NCBI GenBank assembly: GCA_036898135.1 | Contig: CM072516.1 | Coordinates: forward strand, 58,998,176 to 59,062,175 | Direction: 5' to 3' | Origin: Oncomelania hupensis | Taxonomy: Eukaryota; Mollusca; Gastropoda; Littorinimorpha; Pomatiopsidae | DNA: 64,000 nt | Part shown: piece by piece, positions 50,521 through 62,100 of the stretch | How positions within the stretch are numbered: the stretch's first letter is position 1 | Layout: every line of letters begins with the position of its first letter | The notes under the pieces: generated by a model | Told to the model about the DNA's origin: nothing | Database searches by the model: none | The model's input: only the letters and a program-made list of their open reading frames with translations | Program-made: the position numbers and the translations under genes

Positions 50521-51400
50521 TTCAATTGAGGTTTGAGAACTGACATATTGGCGTGCTCCGACATAAGACATTCATGTACACTTCCCTTTTTTTTTGGCGT
50601 CCATAGCTATTGCTAGAGAGAAAATAGTCCCTTATAAAGTTGGTCATGAAAAAAGGTTATTTACTTATTTATTTATTAAAGAAAGGAACTAAACATTATA
50701 CACTGTTGTTAAAATTTGGATCTGATACGTACGACCGCAATTTGCACAAAGCACAAATTATGCGACGGAATATTTTTCGATTTTTGCCAGATAATAGAAT
50801 GGTTGTTATCTTAACACAGACTGTTTTACGGAGTTCCCAGTCTTACTTATTACACACTGGTTGTACCGTCTTCGATGACTTAACTGTACAACGCGATAGA
50901 ACCCCACTCCCAGCAGCAGCCAAAGAAGTAAAAAAAAAAAAAAACGAAAAGAACACAACGGCGAGGGCGAGGAGGAAGAGGAGGAGGCGGAGGAAGAAGG
51001 GGAAGGAGGAGGCGGAGGAGAGAAGCGTGGTTGTACGCCAACAGCTGACTACAGCTGACGCGGGTCGATGGCCTTATTATTCTCCTCTCTCACTCTGTGG
51101 AGTTGGCGTGCCCCGATTCCCAGATCTGGGCCAGCCACTGTTGTCAATAGACATTGTACTAGCAGAGCCTCTCAGTTCAGTCTGTAGAATGGGTTCCCGC
51201 ACCTGCGTTCGGTTATAGAGGGTAATGGGAGATATTTTTTATTAATTTTTCTTACAGGAATCCACTTTGTTAAAACTTTACCACGACACCACATAATGAA
51301 AAATAATTTTAAAAATCGGTCAAATCAAATCGGGCTAAGACATACACAAATCACTGGAGGGGGAACTTTTTTGCCAAGTTTATTCCCTGAAAACGCATTA
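50521..51400. other. Low-complexity purine-rich segment, no firm gene
   Basis: A plus frame of 192 codons (50640-51218) stays open over a gga/gag-rich stretch (50930-51030) and encodes a poly-Lys/Arg/Glu run. I see no domain, so I do not call a gene. Confidence 0.35.
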
Positions 51401-52124
51401 TTTAACCTTCACCGGGCTATGTGTGTCATTTAGGACCCAGAAGGGTGTTTAACTGTAAATATCTCCGGAACTACTGGGAATTTTTTTGTTAAACTTTAAG
51501 TTTTCCACAAACTCCTAAAAGAGCAAATTTCATCACATTTTAGTACTGACTGGTGAAAAAAATAAACAAATAAACAATGTCTGATTTTCAAATATTACAA
51601 TGTTATTACCCATACATTTGACAGAGAATAAAAAGCGAATATTCCTGTCAGGACGATGTGGGTCGTTTGTACTTTCAAGGAGATTTTCTTCTGGCATATC
51701 TGCGTTTTGATGACAGCAGGGACAAATGGGAGGAGTTCAACTCCAGCTTTTAGCAAGTACCACATTCCCGGGACTTTGCCGGATGTTCTTCTTCTTCTTG
51801 AGCAGCAACAATCAGTACTTTGATTAAGTTTTTACTAGGGGGGTACAGTGTTTTCCGTGGCACGTGAAAAAAGAAGTATACTGTGTGCAGGATAATCTAG
51901 GTCTACTTGCTGTAGGCGCAACAATAGGTGGAGCTGCTGGACTTAGCAAATGCATTCTAGCCACAGCAAGCGGAGGCCTGAGTACCAGACCCACCACCGC
52001 CTAATGCTGTACCAGACCTACAAATCGCTGCACCAGCATATTTATTCTGATAAATAAATAAATAAATAAATGAATAAATAAATAAATAAATAAATAAGAA
52101 TATATATCTATATCTATGCCTTCC
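51401..52124. other. Unidentified, possibly transposon-derived sequence
   Basis: 'ttaaccttcaccgggctatg' (51409) and 'gtgtcatttaggacccag' look like a transposon end, with TTAA as a conceivable target, but no partner end was found. (taaa)n lies at 52049-52098. Confidence 0.25.
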
Positions 52125-52690
52125 GTTACGGTGCCAGGGATTTCTGTATAAAGAATATCCCAACTTTCTGGAAAATTAGTTCTTTAAATTCCTAATGTCG
52201 CTGTCTTTCTCATTTATTCTTTCTCATTCATAAGTATCATTCTACTATACTATATTCTTCACTAGACCAGTCACCTACCTTTTTTCTTGAAAACTCTTCC
52301 AAAACATTTGTGTACGAGGTCTTTGGAATAATGGACGCTTTCTGCCAAATTGTCACTGGGACGTCCTGTGATATTATTATTTAGCAATGTAGGCATTTTA
52401 TTTGTATGTGTTTTGTTGATATTTTATATTGATGTTTATATAGTATATTGTTTTTGTAAACGGGGGTTCGATAAATTAGAGTATAATCTCAGCGTCCCCT
52501 GCGTGGGATGCCTTTATTGTAAAGTGATTGGATGGTGGAGTGCCTTCAGTGTTACATGTAGGGTTGTTTCAGCAGATCTTTTATACGGATCAGGGTTGAG
52601 TCCTCTTTCAACCAAGTTGTGGTCCTGATTTTGTGGTCCTGATTCGGCTTTTTGTAGTCCGCTGAACCCTGTAAGCAATGGATAACTAAC
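52125..52690 (+). mobile_element. Family L retroposon, copy 4
   Basis: From 'cgttacggtgccagggattt' to 'tccgctgaaccctgtaagc' plus the tail 'aatggataactaactaa'. Same 5' border as the other copies. Diverged. Confidence 0.88.
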
Positions 52691-52744
52691 TAATATATAT
52701 ATATCCTAGACATCCATTTATGGTGTTCACACTAGAGGTGTTGT

Positions 52745-53335
52745 GGTAGAGGTTCAGAGCAGAGCGCGCCGCCCGTCACTACCTTGCCTCGATCTTCTCA
52801 ATATTCCTCTATCTCTGCGTGTGAGGATCCCATACTGAGCTGGCGTATTCTAGGATGGGCCGAACGAAGATTATGTACACTTTTTTTCCCGCAGTTCAGT
52901 GGAAGCTATCTTCAGGATCCGTCTCAGAAATCCAAGAGTTTTGTTGGCCTTGACTGGAATGGCATCAACACGTTGGTCCGAGCGGATCTCCTTCTGTAGT
53001 CTGACTCCCAGGTACTTTGTTGATGCCACTGTATCCAGCGTGTGACCGGACAGTTGGTAGCAGCATGCCAGGGTTATTCTGTGTCAGATGACTAGCAGAA
53101 CGATGCACTTGCTATGGAACTGCATGTCCCAGCTTGCCTCCCATTCCGCCAAGCGGTCGAGTGGTAATATAGCTAAGCTTGGTCTTCCTGACCAGCAATC
53201 TTTCTGTAGGCAGCAATGTCATCAGCAAAAAGACTGGACAGAGATAGTAGGGTGTCTGGGAGGTCGCTGATGTAAGCCCAAAAAAGGCAATGGCCTAATA
53301 CTGAGCCTTGGGTGACCCAGGACTATTGAGCCAGC
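52745..53335 (-). pseudogene. Non-LTR retrotransposon RT fragment (jockey/CR1-like)
   Basis: Minus-strand reading gives FADD followed by 'IAAYRKI' (catalytic site at 53218-53229), then further along 'STKYLGVRLQ' and 'ANKTLGFLRR', typical of the RT thumb and C-terminus of jockey/CR1-type LINEs. Stops and indels are present. Both ends are truncated, and an RTE piece in the other orientation abuts at about 53340. Confidence 0.75.
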
Positions 53336-53354
53336 CTGGTCAACAACCTTTAGC

Positions 53355-53640
53355 ATTTGATGACTTGCTCACAATGGTGAAGAAACGGAAACTCCGATGG
53401 TGTGGCCACATCACCAGAGCATCAGGCCTTTCAAAGATCATCTTGCAAGGCTCGGTACAAGGAGGCAAAAGAAGAGGGAGACAGAAAAAGAGGGGTTGGA
53501 GGACAACATTCAAGAATGGACTGGTTTGACACTAACTGATGCCATGAGGGTTGCTGAGGACAGAGAAAGATGGAGTACGCTGGTTAAACGATCATCGGTG
53601 GTGCCCCAATGACTTGTTCGAGTTACGGAATAGGCTAGAT
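53355..53640 (+). mobile_element. RTE LINE, 3'-terminal fragment
   Basis: 'DDLLTMVKKRKLRW' through 'GRQKKRGW' (frameshifted by one extra base near 53496) to the decayed tail 'ggaataggctagatagg'. Confidence 0.85.
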
Positions 53641-54855
53641 AGGACATGACGTGTAATTTAAAAGAACTGATTACATTGTTAATGCTAACAATTATATTAT
53701 GAATTGTGACAAAGAACTCTTTTGACAAAGGAAACCTGCAAAAAGACAAATTACAATGGAAGAACACAATCATGCATGAGATAATCGTTACGTGTGTGAT
53801 TATGTAAGCTGACTCATTTACCTACTGTTTACATAATATATTGTTGGACAGAAACAAAAGCATTGTTTTGGATTTTTTTTAACCTGACAATTTCCGCAAA
53901 CATCGGATTGCTATTAGTAAAATTCAAAAGGGTATCCAAAAATTCCAAGGAAAGCAAATGAAGACAAAAGCTTTGAAGAGCGGGATCGGTAGTAGCAGGC
54001 GACAATTTGAAGTACGCAAATCAAATGTTTACTCACGAGTGACAAATTTAACGGATCGAAGTGTGTGTGAAACAAACCCTTTGTTGTAAAGCGATTAATG
54101 CCAGAGTATGTTATTGATGAGTAGTCATAATTATCCGCGCGCGGCACCTGGAAACAAGGATCGGATAGGCTATTTTTCTGCATGAGCTACATTGAAATTG
54201 ACTGTTGGAGCTTATCAGGCGACTTGTGTTTTGACTGGAAAGCATTGATCTACAAGGTGTTTTTTGTACTTTTTAAAACTACCTAGCGTGCGTGGTAACT
54301 GTAGCGTGTAATTGTGTAATGGTTACTATGCAGCCAGCTCTGGCATTGTTTGGGATTTTTTCATGATGCACTTTCATGATGCACTTGGTTTTTTGCTTTG
54401 TAGATGGTGTTCCCGTCTTGCTTTGTTCAACCTTTTTGCGCGTTTCTGCTTTGTAAGAAACGTAAGTAGTCTACTATTATAGCTTTGTGTTGGAGTGTGA
54501 CTTAGTGGCGACCTTCAGTATTGTGAATCTTCAAGTATGAGCTTTGTCATGTTTTAATCCATTGCATGTAAATCATTAAATTAAAGTGTCTCTGAACCCA
54601 ATATCTGCTTGCGGAAAGAAATACAAAGTTAAAAAATGTCTACTTCGCGCTGAGAGAACTATTTGTCTATAGTATTCATACATTTGTTTAGTGTCTGATA
54701 TTTGCGAACTTTTGAATGAAAAATGCCGGGTTCGGGCATTCTCAAGATCGCCTGCTATAAAGCAGCACTGGCTTAGCCGTACAGGCACACACAAATAAAC
54801 TATGCGGAGCGTGACGACACACTGAGAGCTTGCTTAAGCTTAGAGGATTAGCAAG
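53641..54855. other. Non-coding sequence, nothing recognised
   Basis: No repeat shared with the rest of the window and no supported frame. Confidence 0.35.
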
Positions 54856-54859
54856 GGGT

Positions 54860-54860
<1 letters not shown>

Positions 54861-54909
<49 letters not shown>
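54861..54909. repeat. (GA)n microsatellite
   Basis: About 48 bp pure GA. It is followed by 'gggcctgtggtatcaagtaacg', which resembles the sequence flanking the tRNA-Lys units (8639 and 10396). Confidence 0.95.
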
Positions 54910-54911
<2 letters not shown>

Positions 54912-54959
54912 ATTCTGGGCCTGTGGTATCAAGTAACGCTCGATGACAGTAAATGGGAT

Positions 54960-55640
54960 ACAATTAATTGTCACTGAAGCCCGGCCACGTGACGTTCAAT
55001 AGTATCCCAGTGAATATACGCTTATCGGAAAGCTTTTCGCCTCAGTAATGCGGTTTAATGAAATTTATTATCATAGTGTAAAAAGTTTGAAAAACAAAAG
55101 TTCTCAGACTCACTTTAAAGTGCATTGATTTATAGCTTTGTAAGAAGTGTAGTCTGTTGCAGTTTGGCCTTTGTGCTGGAATGTCAATGAGTAGCTTGCC
55201 CGGTATCAACATCATGACAAACATCCTCACAATTATTATTCTGAACCACCCATCGTCGGCAGTTCCAGCGTGCTATAGCACTGTTTCATAATGAAAGCGA
55301 AAGTGGCGGATCGGTTGCGGCCCTTGGGTTTCGGCTAGTTCCGGTTGAAGCAAGAAAGATGCAGGGTTATATAAATTATATTTCTCTTGTACAATCGTTC
55401 AAATTTTACTCAGGGTGGCTGCTTGCCTAAACATTGATTGCTGATTTGTTTGTTCAGTAGGCCTAATTCGTTTGTCAGTGACCTACATTCACGAGAAATT
55501 CGAAGTCTCTTTCTTTTTCTTTGCTTTAATTTTTTAATTGAGAAATGTTAATTTTGCAGTTTATCTAGAAGATAACATTATTATACAGTAGAATAATTTT
55601 TGTTTTTAATTCAGTGAAGCAACTGCAATTATGTCTTATT
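54960..55640. other. Non-coding sequence, nothing recognised
   Basis: No supported feature. Confidence 0.35.
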
Positions 55641-55654
55641 ATTTTCAGTCTTTC

Positions 55655-55746
55655 AGTTGTTATTATTATTAGTTGTAGTAGTATTGTTATTATTATTATC
55701 ATTATTACCATATATTAATTATTAGTTGTCTGTTGGTGCTGCTGTT

Positions 55747-55815
<69 letters not shown>

Positions 55816-55960
55816 GTTGTAGTTGCATTGTTATTATTATTATTTTTATAATTATAAATTACTCTAATGATTACGATTATTATTAATATTATGATGATTA
55901 TTTTGTATTATTACTCTTATTATTATAATGATTATTATTATTATTATTATTATTATGATC
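55655..55960. repeat. (ATT)n microsatellite cluster
   Basis: Several (tta)n blocks, the longest at 55748-55815, separated by 'agttgtagt'-like spacers. Confidence 0.9.
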
Positions 55961-56099
55961 TAGGATGGATCTAAGGCATGGAAGAATGGGTGAGTGTTGT
56001 AGTTGTGTATACATATACTGTGTTCTTCTTCTTAATTAAATTAATGTCCCCGGACACATAGAGCGTACAGGGGACTTCTATATATACTGTGGAATAATT

Positions 56100-56333
56100 A
56101 TCTGTGTGTTAAATGTGTACGCATGGGTATGTGGCTGGTTATCTGTTTATGCATGTGTGTTAGTGTTTATAGATTTGTATTTTGGTATGGAAGTTGTTTT
56201 TGATAGTATATCAAATGTATCAATATTGTATGTCCATGTTTGTAATAATTTTGATGTTGTTATCTCCTTCCTTATTGCACTGCTAAACAAATATCCATGC
56301 CTTGTGTTTGAACAATAAAGAATCTTGAATCTT
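56100..56333 (+). mobile_element. 3' end of a non-LTR retroelement
   Basis: Ends in 'caataaagaatcttgaatctt', an AATAAA followed by a short ttgaatc repeat as in many LINE 3' ends. It sits exactly at the truncated edge of the THAP frame. The start is uncertain. Confidence 0.45.
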
Positions 56334-56520
56334 ATTTTACATTGTTGTAATCTTTCCGAATCAGTCGCAAACGTTGTTCCCACAATCGTTTCAGTGTTTT
56401 GTTAGCTGGTAATGTGTGTAACTTGACAATGCGCCCTTCAATTACTTTTCCTGCGAAATTAGGGCAGCAAACGCAATACTGTTTTTCTCCGCCACAAGTC
56501 TTCCGTCTACGTGCTGCCAT
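56332..56520 (-). CDS. Truncated THAP-like zinc-finger domain
   Basis: 62 codons from the ATG at 56520. Basic start MAARRRK, then cysteines in 'TCGGEKQYCVCCPN', then 'LHTLPANKTLKRLWEQRLRLIRKD', which matches the THAP pattern (H-x-[FL]-P ... W). THAP domains are C2CH DNA-binding fingers of host transcription factors and P-element-type transposases. The C-terminal Cys and His of the finger (C-x2-H, usually CSxHF) are missing because a retroelement end cuts the frame at 56333. It is therefore a fragment: either a broken exon or an old transposon piece. Confidence 0.5.
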   Translation of the reverse strand: MAARRRKTCGGEKQYCVCCPNFAGKVIEGRIVKLHTLPANKTLKRLWEQRLRLIRKDYNNVK

Positions 56521-56901
56521 GCTTAATACTCAACCGGAACTAGCCGGTGTACGTGGCATAGGTGAAGGCAGGGCCGGATAACTCTATCTGCACTAGTTTT
56601 GCAACAGTGCTATAGAAACAACGAACGCGAGGCGAGTTCTTCTAGACTACTAGGCCTATTTTCAACAACAAACTTTTTTTTTTAATAAAAAAGTCCCTTC
56701 TTGGTTCTTGATGTTCTTGCTGCTGAAAATACAGTTGAATGGCTTGCAATTTTGTTTTATAAGTATATTATTCTCTTGTGTAAATTGTACAGTACATGTG
56801 TAACTGCAAGTATTCTATCTCGTTAGTTAAAAACGACACCATGCGTTATGAACCTCACCAAGCGCATAAAAACACCGCGATATTCAAAGTGCAGAGCAGT
56901 A

Positions 56902-57477
56902 CATTACATTACATGATTATTGCTTTAGGTCCAGCGGACTCTTCCGAGCCAAATAAGGACCGGACAACCCCCAATCCGCATAAAAGATCTGCTGAAACAA
57001 CCCTAGTGGTAAAACTGAAAGCTCTCCACCAGCCAGTCACTTTACAATAAAGACATCCCACGCAGGAGACGGCTGAGGCTGTACTCTAATTTATCGAACC
57101 GCCGTTTACAAAAACAAAATAGAATACAAACATCATTATAAAATATCAACAAAACACATACATATAAAATGCCTACATTGCTAAATAATAACATCATAGG
57201 AAGCCCTAGTGACCACCTGGCAGAAAGCGTCCAATGTTCCCAAGCTGATCCAACAAACCTCATACACAAATAAGAAGTCTTGTCCCTGAAGAATTTTCAA
57301 GAAAAAAGGTAGGTGACTGGTCTAGCGAAGAAGAAGACAGTATAGCAGATTGATAGAACAGAGCAGGAATGAGAAAGAGCAAATGAGAAAGACAGCGACA
57401 GTGGGAATTTAAAGCACTAAATTTCCAGAAAGTGGGGATACTATTTATACTGAAACCCCCGGCACCCCAACGGGGGT
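56902..57477 (-). mobile_element. Family L retroposon, copy 5, with 13-bp target duplication
   Basis: 576 bp bracketed by 'gtgcagagcagta' at 56889-56901 and 57478-57490. The 5' end is 'acccccgttggggtgccg', TATAAATAG follows about 25 bp in, and the 3' end is 'cctaaagcaataatcatgta'. This copy defines the family borders. Confidence 0.95.
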
Positions 57478-57490
57478 GTGCAGAGCAGTA

Positions 57491-57697
57491 AATACACAGG
57501 CCTTCAACCTCTAACTTGAGAACGACCAGAATAGGGAGAAATAAATCCATCTTGTTAGTGTTTAATAAAAGCTGGGAATTTTTAATTACTTGAGGACGAT
57601 GGTGTAGTCTTGCATAAGAACAGGTATGTACAGATAAAGTTAAAACCAGTTCCCATTGAGAAGGAACGAGATTCGAATTCTTTGTTGTTTAAGGCCA
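57491..57697. other. Non-coding spacer
   Basis: Nothing recognised. Confidence 0.4.
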
Positions 57698-57936
57698 GTT
57701 TTAATTGGACGTTTCCTGGAGGTTCGCGAACCTTTTTTTTTTCGAGGTAATCTGATCCCGAACCTTTTTTGTGTTCAAATGGATCAGGAATCTAGGTTCG
57801 GGATTTGAGAACTTCAAGAAAAAAAAGAAAAAGAACCAGTTCTTGAACCTTTTTTTTTCCCCAAAAACGTTTAGGAATCTAAGTTCGAGATCTGAGAAAC
57901 TCGAAAAAAAGGTTCGTGAATCTCCACAATTAAAAC
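57698..57936. mobile_element. MITE with inverted ends
   Basis: 'gttttaattgg' at 57698 and 'attaaaac' at 57936 are inverted, and so are 'ggaggttcgcgaacct' and 'aggttcgtgaatctcc' just inside. About 240 bp with internal copies of 'gaacctttttt' in both orientations. Non-coding. Confidence 0.6.
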
Positions 57937-58355
57937 ATGCTTTTAGTAAACTCATAGTAGGTTATAAGTAGGACAACAAGTATTAATAACAAATGCGTGG
58001 AACAACATTGAAATAATAGTATTAATTATTGATAGTCAGGTCCACGGCCCAGCCTTAGGATGGGGATGGGAGTGGGTGATGATGTGGAGGGGGAGAGGGG
58101 AGGAGGTGGTCAATAAACGCATTAACGTCTCCTAGACTATGTAATCCGTTCAAACACTATATTTGTCGTTTTCGTACAACTACGCTTATTTTACATGTGT
58201 ATGGCTTGTGTGGTTCCTAGTTGGTGATTGTGGTAACTGTTCCATGTTCAAACTCGTTTTATTTCTCTGTCTGTTTATTCTGTCTGTAGTTTCATATTCC
58301 ATTGGTGAAATTCTGTCTATCTGTCTGCCGATCTCTCTTGAAAGCGCTGTGTGTG

Positions 58356-58397
58356 TGTACGTGTGAGTGCGCGCGCGCGCGTGTGTGTGTGTGTGTG
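58356..58397. repeat. (GT)n/(CG)n microsatellite
   Basis: gtgtgtg and gcgcgcgcgcg runs. Confidence 0.9.
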
Positions 58398-58474
58398 GGC
58401 ATGTAGAAACGACGTTAGAGTGACACACTCATGGAACTCCACATGGTTTCTTTTGACTTTTTTGGAAGGGCGCC

Positions 58475-58680
58475 CTATTTTGACGTCAAAATAGTTCCCT
58501 GCTGAGTTAGAGCTGTTTTAGCCCTAGGGTTAGGTTAAGGGTTAGGGTTAGGGTTAGGGTTAGGGTTTGGGTTAGGGGTTAGGGTTAGGGTTAGGGATAG
58601 GTTCAAAAATTTGAAAATGTCAAAATAATGTCACGAGAATGAAAAGTGTGTCAAAATAATCCCTGTTTTTTTCACAACAG
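58475..58680. repeat. Repeat unit with TTAGGG-type array and palindrome
   Basis: A 20-bp perfect palindrome ctattttgacgtcaaaatag (58475-58494), then about 75 bp of degenerate (TTAGGG)n at 58525-58600, then 'tgtcaaaataatgtcacgag' and 'gtcaaaataatccctg'. TTAGGG is the metazoan telomere repeat. The symmetric gtcaaaatag/gtcaaaataa flanks suggest an element that carries the array, not a telomere. Confidence 0.8.
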
Positions 58681-59140
58681 TCATCATAATGTCGTTTTTA
58701 CAAAAATGTGTGTGTGTGTTTGTGGCGGAATGGGAGGCAACTGGTTCTTGGGAGAGATTGTCTACCTTCCATTTGTTGGTTAGTCTAGCCTTGGGTGGCT
58801 CCTGCTGTGCAGAATCCTCTGGTGAGGCCATTGGGATATGCAGGACAGGGCGACACGACATACGTTCTCCCCGCTTGATCAATTCGTCTTTTTGCTTTTG
58901 GTGGTGAGCAGGACTAAATAGTCGGCAGGCATTTTATGCAGGTCAGTGGCAGTGACTTGTAGAGATTGTCGTGACATTAGTAGCCGGAAAACCGGTTTAC
59001 TATCAACACGCTTACCCGCTTTGCAGGGCAACTATTGTTATGTCTCTCTTACGGGAATAAATAAAAATAACGGTTCAGGTCGAGCCGTGTTCTCAAAGGC
59101 GTGGCCGAGAGACGTAGCCAAATACTCCGCTCGGCTACAT
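58681..59140. other. Non-coding sequence, nothing recognised
   Basis: Short frames only. Confidence 0.35.
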
Positions 59141-59150
59141 ATGTATATAC

Positions 59151-59181
<31 letters not shown>

Positions 59182-59235
59182 TGTGTGTGAGAGAGATAGA
59201 GAGAGAGAGAGTTTGTGTGTGTGTGTGTGTGTGCG
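59151..59235. repeat. (GT)n/(GA)n microsatellite
   Basis: GT array, short GA array, then GT again. Confidence 0.92.
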
Positions 59236-60250
59236 TGAGTCACCATAGGGAAATACCGCAAAATAAAATTGTATGAATGTTTGTTTATGTTATTTATTGT
59301 TCCAAGTTGGGAGCGTGGTGATTGTGAGGTCAAGTCAACCAACCTTTATCACCCACAAAAGAGAATCATACAGCCCATTGCCTCTCAGCAAATACAGAAC
59401 TGTTGTTTTTTAAACAAAATTAAACGTAATACATAAGATGACAAAATACAACTACTAAAACTAAATTCCCACAACAGTTATACATTGTACGTTCAACTAT
59501 ATTATTACATTTGCAAACACACACACACACCCACTCGCACATACACAAATACTCCCCCCCCACACACACACTCACATGCTTAGTCTCTTCCAGCTGTTTC
59601 GCTACTACTATATACCTCCACGTCAAACAATGTATAAAGAATGTCATTTGACTGACGAAACACTCAAGCATATTCAATAAAAACCTTCTCAAGTAATTAT
59701 AATTGTTACCGATATAAATATAAATATACTAATTGTATTAAATTAATCAGAAGCTACATTAAATGAATAGTTTATACTTGTACACAGAGGTAAGTTGGCT
59801 GACTTACGGAAGTTTTTCAATGGGATGATTGTTGTTTAGATTCATTGTTTGTTCTTGTTTGGCTTTTTGCAGCAGCCTATAATAATAAAACCACATTTCA
59901 GCTGCATCTCATCCTTGTCTATTTTGATGCGGTTGATTCTGCATTCGTCCATCCCATGTCAAATGGGTTTGCACTGTTTTTATTGGCCGTTTTCTCTTTT
60001 CATGAGTTTTAAAGTTGTTTTGTTACAGTCCAGGTCAGGTCATACGCTATCTATCACACTGCGTCGCTGAGACTCGCCGAGGCTCGCGTATGCCTCTTAT
60101 TTGTGACAGGTACTCGGCGAGTTCCAGCTACGCTGTGTGTTGCAATCTTTTTTTGGTGTGTGTTTCCTGTGTTATTCGTTGACAGTTTATAGCCGTGTTT
60201 AGGAAGCTGACATTATACCACGGCTGTCACATAATAGCTGACATGACTTT
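59236..60250. other. Non-coding sequence, nothing recognised
   Basis: Includes a CA-rich stretch at 59515-59575. No gene. Confidence 0.35.
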
Positions 60251-60259
60251 TTATAGAGG

Positions 60260-60368
60260 TGTTTGTGTGTACGTGTGTGTATGCATGTGTGTATGTTCGC
60301 GCATGCCTGTGTGTGTACGTTTGTGTGTGTACGCCTGTGTGGGTGTGCGTAGGTGTGTGTGTGTGTAC
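60260..60368. repeat. GT-rich microsatellite
   Basis: Imperfect gtgtgtacg-type repeats. Confidence 0.85.
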
Positions 60369-61030
60369 ACACTGTACGTACACCAAATAATGTTAAGGTT
60401 ATTTATTATCCTGCTCTCAAAGATGAGCAAAAAGTCCGACATACTGGCTTTCAAATTTTAAAACAATGACCCGAGACTCATTTTAATCGTCACGATTATT
60501 TTCGTGCTCATTTTCAAATTCAATTATTTATTTTAATGATCTTATTATCATTTTTCAAATTCAATTGGAGTCAATAGTGTATTTTAACGATTTGTTTTAT
60601 TGCACTTTTCAATCATGTATTGTCCGTTAATAAGGCTTTAAAAAAATAATAACGCTAAATTTGGCACAACTATATGAACATTATTCGTTTAATTACCCCC
60701 AGAGTGTTATGGCTAAACGAAAAATTTGATCGATTCGCTTTGAAATGTCGAGCGTCCTCATTAAGTATTTATAAGGTTTACTTTACATTTAAGTCATGTT
60801 AATTAAATATGTATAATGTTTACTCTTTTTCTTAATGACATAGTTTACGTCTGCCCAATGAAGCCATAATACAGTAACTCCATAATTTAACATTTTTGTA
60901 GTTTTGATTTTTTATTTCTCGTGTAATGGCCCACCAAATCACAAAATATGAAGTTGTTTCAGATTCTTTAAAGAACATCACCATTAGACTTAGCATTCAA
61001 GTCTCTATAATAACAATATATAAACTTTAG
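60369..61030. other. AT-rich sequence, nothing recognised
   Basis: No supported feature. Confidence 0.35.
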
Positions 61031-61048
61031 TTTTGATTTATGTAGCAG

Positions 61049-61656
61049 TTAGTTTGTTATTCATTGCTTACAGGGTCCAGCGGACTGCAAAGAGCCGAAT
61101 CAGGACCACAAATTCAAGACCACAACTTCGCTGAAAGAGGACTCACCCCTAATACGCATAAAAGATCTGCCGAAACAACCCTAGTGGTAACACTGAAGGC
61201 AATCCATCAGCCAGTCACTTTACAATAAAGACATCCCACGCAGGGGACGCTGAGGCTATACACTTAATTTATCGAACCCCCTTTAACAAAAAACCAAAAT
61301 AGAATACAAACATCAGTATAAAATATCAATAAAACACATACATATAAAATGACTACATTGCCAAATAATAACATCATAGGAAGCCCCAGTGACCATTTGG
61401 CAGAAAGCGTCCAATATTCCCAAGCTGATCCAACAGACCTCACACACAAATGAGGAGTTTTGTCCCGGAAAAGTCTTCAAGAAAAAAGGTAGGTGACTGG
61501 TCTCGCGAAGAAGAAAATACTATAGTAGATTGATAGAACAGAGTAGGAATGAGAAAGAACAAAGGAGAAAGTCAGCGACAGTGGGAATTTAAAGCCCAAA
61601 ATTTTCAGAAATGTAGGGATACTATTTATACTGAAACCCCCGGCACGCCCACGGGG
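61049..61656 (-). mobile_element. Family L retroposon, copy 6, with 14-bp target duplication
   Basis: 608 bp bracketed by 'gatttatgtagcag' at 61035-61048 and 61657-61670. The tail is of the 'gtaagcaatgaataac' type. An extra ~25-bp segment near 61105-61130 ('caagaccacaacttcgctg') is shared with copy 4. Confidence 0.95.
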
Positions 61657-61748
61657 GATTTATGTAGCAGCTTCGAAAGGAAGCGCGATGTTTAGAATAG
61701 CGCGATGCATATCACGTTGATAAATACACCGCGCTGTTATATGCTACC

Positions 61749-61888
61749 TTTTTTTTTTGAAAACTCGCCCAAAACTCCTCTTTTGTGTATGGAATCTTTT
61801 GGGTCATCTTAGGGATATTGGACGCTTTCTGCCAAATGGTCACTAGGACTTCCATGGCATTATGATTTATCAATGTAGGCAATAAAGT
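61749..61888 (+). mobile_element. Family L retroposon, internal fragment
   Basis: 'ggacgctttctgccaaatgg', 'tcactaggacttcc' and 'caatgtaggca' match the family middle. Both ends are missing. Confidence 0.75.
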
Positions 61889-61895
61889 TATCGAG

Positions 61896-62008
61896 ATGTG
61901 TGTGTGTGTGTGGGGGGGGGGTGTGTGTGTGTGTGTGCTTTTTGTGTTTGTGTATGTGTGTGTATGTTAAATGTGTCGTCGTATGTCTTTGAAGTCAGTT
62001 CGATCGGC

Positions 62009-62079
<71 letters not shown>

Positions 62080-62100
62080 GAGAGGGAAGGGAGAGAGAGA
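61896..62100. repeat. (GT)n, poly-G and long (GA)n microsatellites
   Basis: GT array with a G10 run (61911-61920), then about 60 bp of GA at 62011-62072. Confidence 0.95.

Noticed and set aside
51409..51470. piggyBac-like transposon end at a TTAA site
   Set aside because: Only one end is visible, no transposase motif is readable, and TTAA is common in AT-rich DNA.
58525..58600. A chromosome end
   Set aside because: The tract is short, degenerate and internal, with ordinary sequence on both sides.
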